Source: Anaeromyxobacter sp. Fw109-5
GTDB taxonomy: Bacteria > Myxococcota > Myxococcia > Myxococcales > Anaeromyxobacteraceae
Direction: 5' to 3'
Length of the DNA: 64,000 bases
Assembly (NCBI RefSeq): GCF_000017505.1
Contig: NC_009675.1
Location: 1,922,001 to 1,986,000, forward strand
Shown: positions 58,196 to 64,000 of the stretch, piece after piece
Position numbering within the stretch: position 1 is the first letter of the stretch
Layout: the number at the start of each line of letters is the position of its first letter
Notes under the pieces: generated by a model
What the model saw: only the letters and a program-made list of their open reading frames with translations
The model's database searches: none
Told to the model about the DNA's origin: nothing
Translations under genes and position numbers: made by a program

Positions 58196-59791
58196 TCACC
58201 CCGCCACCCGCCGTCCGCCCTCCGCGTCGCGATCGCTGGCCGCGGCCGCCGCGGGGTCGGCGTCGCCGAACGCACGGGCGACGCGCGACGCCTCGGGCGC
58301 GCCGGTGAGGAGGCTCACCGCGGGGAGGACGGCGAGCGGCAGCAGCGTCGCGATCGCGCCGGCGAGCGGGACGCCGTCTCCGCCCCACGCCGGGAAGAGC
58401 ACGAGGGCCGTGGCGAGCCCCGCGACGATGGCCGCCCACGCGCCGGCGCGGTTCGCGCGCCGCCAGAAGAGCCCGTACACGAACGGCGCGAGGAACACCG
58501 CCGAGAGCGTGCCCCAGCTCATCACCATGAGGTTCACGATCACCGCGGGCTTCGCGAGCGCGATCACCAGCGAGAGGCCGACGAACACCGCGCAGAGCGC
58601 GCGGAGGACCGCCATCTGGTGCCGCGGCGTCCGGCCCTGGCCCGCGAGCGCGCCGTACAGGTCGATGCCGAGGGCGGAGGACGAGACGAGCACGAGGGAC
58701 GAGAGGCTCGACATCGACGCGGAGAAGACCATCAGCACGATCACGAGCACGAGCGCCTCGGGCAGCCCGGACGTCGTGATGAAGTGCGGCATGATCTTGT
58801 CCCAGATCGGGCCGGACGGACCGACGAGCTCGGGCGGGAGGCGCGCGCCGTAGCGGAGGTGGGTGAGGGCGCCGCTGTAGTACGCGCCGAACGCCATGAA
58901 GAGCGCGAAGACTCCGGCGATGACGAGCGCGCGCGTCACGTCGGCGCGGGAGCGGATCGAGTAGAACTTCTGGACCATCTGCGGGAGGGCCCACGGCCCG
59001 AGGCTGGTGATGAGGACCAGCGCCGCGAGCGTGAGCCACCCCGGCACCGCGACGCCGAGGGGCGTGCCCGCCCCCACCTGCTTCACCGCCACGAGCCCCG
59101 GCGCCATGGTGGCGGGGTCGCCCAGCAGCCGCCGCGTCGCCTCCAAGAAGCCGCCCGCCTCCGGCCGGTGCGCGAGCAGCCACACCATCGCCATCACGCC
59201 CGCGAACTCCACGATGCCGCGCACGAAGTCGCTCACCGCGACCGCGAAGTAGCCGCCCATCACCAGGTACACGGCGGTGATGGCGGTGAGGAGGTAGAGC
59301 GCGGTCTCGTAGCGGATGTGGAGGGTCATCTCGAACAGGTACGAGAGCCCCATGAGCACGGACGCGGAGTACGGGACGAGGAACACGAACACCACCAGCG
59401 CGGCCGCGATCTGGAGTCCGCGACAGCCGTACCGGGCGGCGAGGAACTGCGGCATGGTGATGGCGTCGAGGCGCGCCGTCATCTCGCGGGTGCGCCCGGC
59501 GAGCACCTTCCAGGCGAGGATGGTCCCGACCACCGTGTTGCCGAGGACGATCCAGAGCGTGTGGATCCCGAACGCCCAGCCCAGCTTCCCCGCGTAGCCG
59601 ATGAAGAGGACGGCCGAGAAGTACGTCGTGCCGTAGGCGAACGCGCTCATCCACGGCCCGAGGCTGCGTCCCCCGATGAAGAAGTCGTGGACGTCCCGGG
59701 TCCGGCGCATGGCGAGCCAGCCCACGCCGATCATGACGGCCACGTACGCGACGACGATCCCCACGTAGACCCACGAAGTCATGGCGGACAT
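58196..59791 (-). CDS. Sodium:solute symporter (SSS family)
   Basis: A 531-residue protein with about 13 helices. DVHDFFIGGRSLGPWMSAFAYGTTYFSAVLFIGYAGKLGWAFG carries the SSS core, followed by ARYGCRGLQIAAALV, MGGYFAVAVSDFVRGIVEFAG and the DxxSSLVL-type SMSSLSSLVLVSSSALGIDLYGAL sodium site. The substrate (amino acid, acid or sugar) is not readable. Starts at 59791 (MSAMTSWVYV) and 59782 (MTSWVYV) are both possible. It is divergent from tryptophanase with only about 37 bases between, so they share a promoter region and the symporter may import a substrate of that pathway. Confidence 0.88.
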   Translation of the reverse strand: MSAMTSWVYVGIVVAYVAVMIGVGWLAMRRTRDVHDFFIGGRSLGPWMSAFAYGTTYFSAVLFIGYAGKLGWAFGIHTLWIVLGNTVVGTILAWKVLAGRTREMTARLDAITMPQFLAARYGCRGLQIAAALVVFVFLVPYSASVLMGLSYLFEMTLHIRYETALYLLTAITAVYLVMGGYFAVAVSDFVRGIVEFAGVMAMVWLLAHRPEAGGFLEATRRLLGDPATMAPGLVAVKQVGAGTPLGVAVPGWLTLAALVLITSLGPWALPQMVQKFYSIRSRADVTRALVIAGVFALFMAFGAYYSGALTHLRYGARLPPELVGPSGPIWDKIMPHFITTSGLPEALVLVIVLMVFSASMSSLSSLVLVSSSALGIDLYGALAGQGRTPRHQMAVLRALCAVFVGLSLVIALAKPAVIVNLMVMSWGTLSAVFLAPFVYGLFWRRANRAGAWAAIVAGLATALVLFPAWGGDGVPLAGAIATLLPLAVLPAVSLLTGAPEASRVARAFGDADPAAAAASDRDAEGGRRVAG

Positions 59792-59828
59792 GCTAGCTCG
59801 CCTGCACACCCCGGCGGGAGACCACTTC

Positions 59829-61199
59829 ATGCCATCCACCATCTTCGAGCCGTTTCGGATCAAGTCGGTCGAGCCGATCCGCATGACCACGCGGGAGGAG
59901 CGGGCGCGCCTCCTGGAGCAGGCGAAGCTCAACCCGTTCCACCTGCGCGCCGAGGACGTCCTCCTCGACTTCCTCACCGACTCGGGAACCGGCGCGATGT
60001 CCGCTCGCCAGTGGGCCGCCCTCATCGAAGGGGACGAGAGCTACGCCGGGGCGCGGAGCTTCTTCCGCTTCGAGGAGGCCGTGCGGGACCTCACCGGCTA
60101 CCCGCACGTCATCCCGACGCATCAGGGGCGGGCGGCGGAGCGGATCCTGTTCTCCGTCGCGACGAAGCCCGGCGACGTCGTCCCGTCGAACACGCACTTC
60201 GACACCACCCGGGCGAACCTCGAGTACGACGGCGTCGAGCCGCTCGACCTCGTCATCCCGGAGGGCCTCGAGCCGCGCACCCGCCATCCGTTCAAGGGAA
60301 ACATCGACCTCGGCCGCGTGGAGCGCCTCCTGGCGGAGAAGGGCGAGCGGGTGCCGTTCGGCATGATCACGCTCACGAACAACTCCGGGGGCGGGCAGCC
60401 GGTGTCGCTGGAGAACGTGCGCGCCTACGCCGCGCTGCTCCGAGCGCACGGCAAGCCCCTCGTCCTCGACGCCTGCCGCTTCGCGGAGAACGCGATGTTC
60501 GTGAAGCTGCGCGAGCCCGGCCAGTCGGAGCGCACGCCCCGCGAGATCGCCCGGGAGCTCTTCTCGCTCGCGGACGGCTGCCTCGTCTCGGCGAAGAAGG
60601 ATGGCCTCGCCAACATCGGCGGGTTCATCGCGCTGCGCGACGAGCGCTGGGTGGAGGCGGCGCGGAACCTGCTCATCCTCACCGAGGGCTTCCCGACGTA
60701 CGGCGGCCTGGCCGGGCGGGATCTCGAGGCGATCGCGGTCGGGCTGGAGGAGGTCCTGCACGAGGACTACCTGCGCTACCGGCTGCGCACCGCCGAGTAC
60801 CTCGGCGAGAAGCTCCTCCGGGGCGGCGTGGCCATCGTGGAGCCCACCGGCGGCCACGCGGTGTACCTCGACGCGCGGAGCTTCCTCCCCCACCTCGCCG
60901 CCGCGGACTATCCGGCCTGGGCGCTCTCGCTGGCGCTCTACCTGGAGGGCGGCATCCGCGGCGTGGAGATCGGGTCGGTGATGTTCGGCAAGCGGCTCGA
61001 CGACGGCACCGAGACCTACCACCCGCTCGAGCTGGTGCGCCTCGCCTTCCCGCGCCGCGTATACACGCAGAGCCACTTCGACTACGCCGCCGAGGTGATC
61101 CTGGAGCTCAAGGCCAGGGCGCGGGACGTGCGAGGGGTGCGCTTCGCCCGCCAGGCGAGGTATCTCCGTCACTTCACGGCGGAGTTTCGCTGGGCGTGA
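59829..61199 (+). CDS. tnaA: Tryptophanase
   Basis: A 456-residue PLP beta-eliminating lyase (FEPFRIKSVEPIRMTTREER, LTDSGTGAMSARQWAALIEGDESYAG, PTHQGRAAERIL, TSNSGGGQPVS-like TNNSGGGQPVSLENV, VLDACRFAENAMF, SAKKDGLANIGG with the PLP Lys near 257). Three positions separate tryptophanase from tyrosine phenol-lyase: Asp (in FDTTRAN) not Thr, Ile (in VEIGS) not Arg, and His (in YLRHFTAEF) not Phe; all are of the tryptophanase type. It makes indole, pyruvate and ammonia from tryptophan. The ATG at 59829 has GGGAG upstream. No tnaC leader or tnaB is present. Confidence 0.93.
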   Translation: MPSTIFEPFRIKSVEPIRMTTREERARLLEQAKLNPFHLRAEDVLLDFLTDSGTGAMSARQWAALIEGDESYAGARSFFRFEEAVRDLTGYPHVIPTHQGRAAERILFSVATKPGDVVPSNTHFDTTRANLEYDGVEPLDLVIPEGLEPRTRHPFKGNIDLGRVERLLAEKGERVPFGMITLTNNSGGGQPVSLENVRAYAALLRAHGKPLVLDACRFAENAMFVKLREPGQSERTPREIARELFSLADGCLVSAKKDGLANIGGFIALRDERWVEAARNLLILTEGFPTYGGLAGRDLEAIAVGLEEVLHEDYLRYRLRTAEYLGEKLLRGGVAIVEPTGGHAVYLDARSFLPHLAAADYPAWALSLALYLEGGIRGVEIGSVMFGKRLDDGTETYHPLELVRLAFPRRVYTQSHFDYAAEVILELKARARDVRGVRFARQARYLRHFTAEFRWA

Positions 61200-61230
61200 G
61201 CGGCGAAGCCGTCGAAGGCGCACGAGACCG

Positions 61231-61278
61231 TCCCTCGACTCCGCTCCGCCGCTTGCGCGGCGGGGCGAGGTCGAGGGA
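61231..61278. terminator. Long hairpin after tryptophanase
   Basis: TCCCTCGAC (61231-61239) pairs with GTCGAGGGA (61270-61278), and inner CCGCCGC/GCGGCGG closes on TTGC (61253-61256). The total stem is about 22 positions with few mismatches. No T tract follows. It lies 31 bases after the stop, so it probably serves as a terminator or dispersed palindrome. Confidence 0.5.
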
Positions 61279-61320
61279 CGCAGCCGGAAGGAGCGAGCTC
61301 CCCCGTCGCAGGAGCCGAGA

Positions 61321-61554
61321 CTACTTCGGCACTGCCCGCTCGAACTCCTTCACCTCCTCCGCGGACGGCGCGGGGTCGGTCTCGGGCGCCGGCGCGGCGG
61401 CGACGAGCGGCTTCGCCGGCTCCTGCGCCGCGGCGAGCGGGAGCGCGGGCGGGATGAGGCGCGTGTCGGGCTCGCGCGGGCTCGAGCAGGCGGATGCCGC
61501 CGCGATCGCGGCGGCGAGGGTGACGGGGACGAGCGGCAGGTACAGGCGGGGCAT
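61321..61554 (-). CDS. Small hypothetical lipoprotein
   Basis: A 77-residue protein with a lipoprotein signal (PRLYLPLVPVTLAAAIAAASAC, Cys near 23) and an Ala/Pro-rich mature part of about 54 residues, ending PSAEEVKEFERAVPK. There is no further fold. The short length and composition resemble a spacer lipoprotein. It is convergent with tryptophanase, and the hairpin 61231-61278 lies between them. The start at ATG 61554 is set by the signal. Confidence 0.65.
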   Translation of the reverse strand: MPRLYLPLVPVTLAAAIAAASACSSPREPDTRLIPPALPLAAAQEPAKPLVAAAPAPETDPAPSAEEVKEFERAVPK

Positions 61555-61777
61555 CGGGGCTCCTCGGGCTGCGGGTTCGAGGAGGGCGGTTGCAGCCGGC
61601 GTGCCCGTCGCGCGAGCGCGCGCGGACGGGCGATTCGTGGGAGTGGTGGACGGCGGGACACGGCAGGCGTGGCCGTACGCCCACGGCGCCGCTCCCCGGC
61701 GAGGGCCGCGCGACGACACCGCCGATCGGGTATCCATCGAGGCCGGTGGCCTCGGCGGTCCGCCAGGAGGGGTCGTC

Positions 61778-62512
61778 ATGAGGGTCGGCTGGATCGTCGC
61801 CGCGCTCGCGGTCGCGGCTCCGGGCGTGGCGCGCGCCGTCGAGCCGTTCGTCGACGTCGAGATCGGCGTGGCCTGGGCGGGATATGACGACGTGCGCATC
61901 CCCGGCGACGGGGGGACGCTCATCTCGCTCACCGACGATCTCGACGCCTCGGCGGCGCCGTACTTCCGCGTGCGGCTCGGCGCGACGTTCGCCCGCCGGC
62001 ACACGCTCTTCGCGTTCTTCACCCCCCTCCGGCTCGAGTCGCGCGGCACGCTGCCGTCCGAGGTCGCGTTCGCGGGCGAGACGTTCGCGGCGGGTGACGA
62101 GGTCCTCGCGCGCTTCCGCTTCGACTCGCCGCGGCTCACCTATCGCTACGGCCTGCTCCGCCGCGAGCGGCTCGACCTCGACGTCGGCGTCACCGCCAAG
62201 ATCCGCGAGGCGGCCATCTCCCTCCAGGGCGATCGTTACGCGGAGCGGACCGACACCGGCTTCGTGCCGCTCCTGTCGTTCCGCGTGGCCTGGCGCCTCA
62301 CGCCGGCGCTCGCGCTCGTCCTCGACGGCGACGCGCTCGCCGCGCCGCAGGGACGCGCCGAGGACGTCGTGGGCGCGCTCGAGGTGACGCTGCGGGAGGG
62401 GGTGCGGGCGCGCGTCGGGTACCGCCTTCTCGAGGGCGGCGCCGACAACGACGAGGTCTACACCTTCTCCCTCGTGCACCACCTCGGCGCCGGGATCACC
62501 GTCGCGCTGTAG
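61778..62512 (+). CDS. Outer-membrane beta-barrel-like protein
   Basis: A 244-residue protein with a signal peptide (RVGWIVAALAVAAPGVARA) and beta-strand alternation through its length: VDVEIGVAWAGYDDVRI, PYFRVRLGATFARRHTLFAF, LTYRYGLLRRERLDLDVGVTAKI, LLSFRVAWRLTPALALVLDGD, VTLREGVRARVGYRLLEGG, VYTFSLVHHLGAGITVAL. It ends in Leu. No family is recognised. The ATG at 61778 follows AGGAGGGG (61765-61772), an excellent ribosome site. DUF218 follows 10 bases downstream and may be co-transcribed. Confidence 0.82.
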   Translation: MRVGWIVAALAVAAPGVARAVEPFVDVEIGVAWAGYDDVRIPGDGGTLISLTDDLDASAAPYFRVRLGATFARRHTLFAFFTPLRLESRGTLPSEVAFAGETFAAGDEVLARFRFDSPRLTYRYGLLRRERLDLDVGVTAKIREAAISLQGDRYAERTDTGFVPLLSFRVAWRLTPALALVLDGDALAAPQGRAEDVVGALEVTLREGVRARVGYRLLEGGADNDEVYTFSLVHHLGAGITVAL

Positions 62513-62522
62513 GCCACCTGGC

Positions 62523-63281
62523 GTGTTCCTCGCCCTCTCGAAGACCCTCGACCTCGCGGTGGCGCCGCTCACCTGGGCGCTCGCGCTGCTCCTCTGCGCC
62601 GCGCTCCTCCACCGGCGCGCGCGGGCGGCGTGGACGCTCGGGCTCGCCGCGGCGGGCGTGCTCGTCGTGTTCTCCCTCGCGCCGGTCGCCAACGGCCTGC
62701 AGCGTTTCGTCGAGAGGGGCGCGGAGCGCACCTTCCGGCCGGGCGCGGTCTACGACGCGGCGATCGTCCTGTCGGGCCAGGTGGACGAGGCAGCCTCGCG
62801 GGCCAGCGGAGAGCTGGAGCTCGACGCCGCGGCCGATCGCGTCGTGCGCGGGCTCGAGCTGTGGCGGGCCGGGCGAGTCCGCCGCCTGCTGCTCTCCGGA
62901 GGGCCGCCCGCGGCGGTGCCGGGTGAGCCGTCCGAGGCGGAGCGGCTGCGCGACGCGCTCGTCCGCTGGGGCGTCCCCGCCGCGGCGATCCTGGTGGACC
63001 CGCAGAGCCGCAACACGCGCGAGAACGCGATCGCCTCCGCGCACCTCGCCGCCGAGCACGGGCTCCGCTCGCTGCTGCTCGTGACGAGCGCCGCGCATGC
63101 GCCGCGCGCGCTGGGCTGCTTCCGCGCGGTGGGCCTCTCGCCCGACGTGCTGCCGGTCGACCGGCGCACGGGGCCGAGTGGGAGCTGGCTGCCGCGGGCG
63201 GGCGCGCTCGAGCAGAGCACGGCGGTGCTGCGCGAGCTGGCGGGGCGGGTGGTGTACCGGCTCGCCGGCTACACGCGATGA
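62523..63281 (+). CDS. DUF218/YdcF-ElyC family protein
   Basis: A 252-residue protein with two N-terminal helices (about 8-25 and 35-55), then the DUF218 domain: YDAAIVLSGQVDEA, ADRVVRGLELWRAGRVRRLLLSGG, VDPQSRNTRENAIASAHL, LLLVTSAAHAPRALGCFRAVGL. The SGG and NTRENA motifs are characteristic. ElyC is needed for peptidoglycan precursor handling at low temperature in E. coli; SanA/YdcF relatives act at the envelope. The GTG start at 62523 was chosen just before the first helix. It is preceded by a barrel gene, with 10 bases between. Confidence 0.88.
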   Translation: MFLALSKTLDLAVAPLTWALALLLCAALLHRRARAAWTLGLAAAGVLVVFSLAPVANGLQRFVERGAERTFRPGAVYDAAIVLSGQVDEAASRASGELELDAAADRVVRGLELWRAGRVRRLLLSGGPPAAVPGEPSEAERLRDALVRWGVPAAAILVDPQSRNTRENAIASAHLAAEHGLRSLLLVTSAAHAPRALGCFRAVGLSPDVLPVDRRTGPSGSWLPRAGALEQSTAVLRELAGRVVYRLAGYTR

Positions 63282-63314
63282 CTCGCGCGGGCCGGCGGGA
63301 CCAGGGGCGGAGGT

Positions 63315-63758
63315 CTAGAGCGCGCGATCGGCCGCGACGCGCGCCGTGAGCGCGGGCGCGGCGCGCGAGCTGCCCAGCGACGCGAGGTCGCTGTGCGTCC
63401 GCGCGACGTGGATGTCGATCCAGCGCGGGAGCCAGGAGGTGAACCGGACCTCCTGCAGCGCGACGATGCCACGCCGCGTCACGCCGTCCACCAGCTCGTC
63501 GAGGTCGGAGAGGAAGCGCTCGTGCTCGTGCGCGTGGCGGGCCAGGCTGCGCGACCCGGCGTCGCGGAGCCGGGCCTCCTCGTCGCGGAACTGCGCCTCG
63601 GCGGCGACGCGCAGCAGCTCGAGCCGTGTCACCGCCTCGTCCGTGCGGCCGGCGCGGACGGTCTCTACGAGGCGGTTGGTGCGGTGCAGGAGGTCACGCT
63701 GCTTCGCGTCGACCGATTCGATCCCGACCGCGTGACCCGAGTGCCACTGAATCCACAT
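63315..63758 (-). CDS. Hemerythrin-like protein with altered iron-site residues
   Basis: A 147-residue protein with the bacteriohemerythrin outline: WIQWHSGHAVGIESVDAKQ, then QFRDEEARL, RHAHEHERFLSDL and WIDIHVARTHSDLA. Where the family has QH in IDxQH and HF in HFxxEE, this protein has KQ and QF: two of five His ligands become Gln. HxxxEH and the HV histidine remain. It may be a non-oxygen-binding or one-iron version. The ATG at 63758 precedes the WxxxHS start. It would act in the cytosol as an oxygen or redox sensor, if functional. Confidence 0.75.
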   Translation of the reverse strand: MWIQWHSGHAVGIESVDAKQRDLLHRTNRLVETVRAGRTDEAVTRLELLRVAAEAQFRDEEARLRDAGSRSLARHAHEHERFLSDLDELVDGVTRRGIVALQEVRFTSWLPRWIDIHVARTHSDLASLGSSRAAPALTARVAADRAL

Positions 63759-64000
63759 GAGGCGCGCCTCCTGCTGGTGGTGGGCTCCGGTCGCTTCGGA
63801 GCCTTCCGAGTGCGAAAGGGATCGTCGGCTTACCACGCGGTGTTCGCGATGCGCGAGGGCGCCCCGTGCGATTTTGACGTCCTGGCCCCGAAGCCCCGTC
63901 ATCCCGCGGACCTCGCGATCTCGACCGGACGACTCTGCGAATTGATCGATTGTCGAGTCGGAGATGAAGACCGCTCCGCTCGATCTCGTCGATTGTGGCG
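63759..64000. other. 242-bp right-edge gap
   Basis: No gene is recognised. The last 60 bases are less GC-rich, with GAATTGATCGATTGTCGAG. I see no supported site. Confidence 0.4.

Noticed and set aside
59829-61199. Tyrosine phenol-lyase
   Set aside because: Asp, Ile and His occupy the three specificity positions, not Thr, Arg and Phe.
63945-64000. FNR-like box at AATTGATCGATTGT
   Set aside because: The second half-site does not match ATCAA.

Overview
The window is high-GC DNA (codon third positions almost all G or C), densely packed with short operons that overlap by 1-4 bases, many GTG starts, lipoproteins and outer-membrane barrels. Gene content (ResB/CcsA cytochrome c maturation, class I DAHP synthase, CimA-LeuB, a SARP-type regulator, a PPi-type phosphofructokinase, an orphan CHASE-GAF histidine kinase) and base composition fit a Myxococcota/Deltaproteobacteria relative of Anaeromyxobacter. 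That placement is an inference from gene content and style, not from a search. About 64 protein genes are supported. I found no rRNA, no convincing tRNA and no CRISPR array.

Layout. 1-9 kb: a truncated M48 protease with a TerB-like tail, topoisomerase IB, DAHP synthase on the minus strand, a lipoprotein-resB-ccsA cytochrome c assembly operon behind an FNR-like box, and two BON-domain proteins. 9.5-17.5 kb: envelope proteins, serC, an MFS permease coupled to a lipoprotein, and a large sensor kinase. 17.8-24.2 kb: a small operon of an isolated Fur C-terminal domain and a Bfd-like ferredoxin behind FNR-like and Fur-like sites, then the repair pair lhr-nei and a cupin. 24.3-32.3 kb: a frameshifted FAD/Rieske oxidoreductase, a TerB-methyltransferase-fold pair, a CDF transporter, phosphofructokinase, a KefB-type antiporter and a NYN-LOTUS protein. 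32.3-40 kb: a SARP/TPR regulator divergent from a TTC38-like protein, a Cys/Met PLP enzyme, an Ig-like lipoprotein, a DTW protein, a nucleosidase-YbaK pair and dispersed palindromes.

40-64 kb: an ISAs1-like insertion sequence in a palindrome-rich gap, then rnhA, pepD, small envelope genes, FKBP, a ferritin-like protein, an acyltransferase, DUF4112 and the cimA-leuB operon for isoleucine/leucine synthesis. A BepA-like M48 lipoprotein, an aldo/keto reductase, a solitary EF-G, barrels, a sodium:solute symporter divergent from tryptophanase, a DUF218 protein and a degenerate hemerythrin follow.

Most of the window is housekeeping. The most interesting signals are: the DNA-binding-domain-less Fur fragment coupled to a Bfd with overlapping iron/oxygen-type operators; three FNR-like boxes, all between genes; REP-like palindromes at three loci; a nested inverted-repeat structure around the insertion sequence; a possible folded element at 31.4 kb; and several proteins with altered key residues (PPi-type PFK, a hemerythrin lacking iron ligands).
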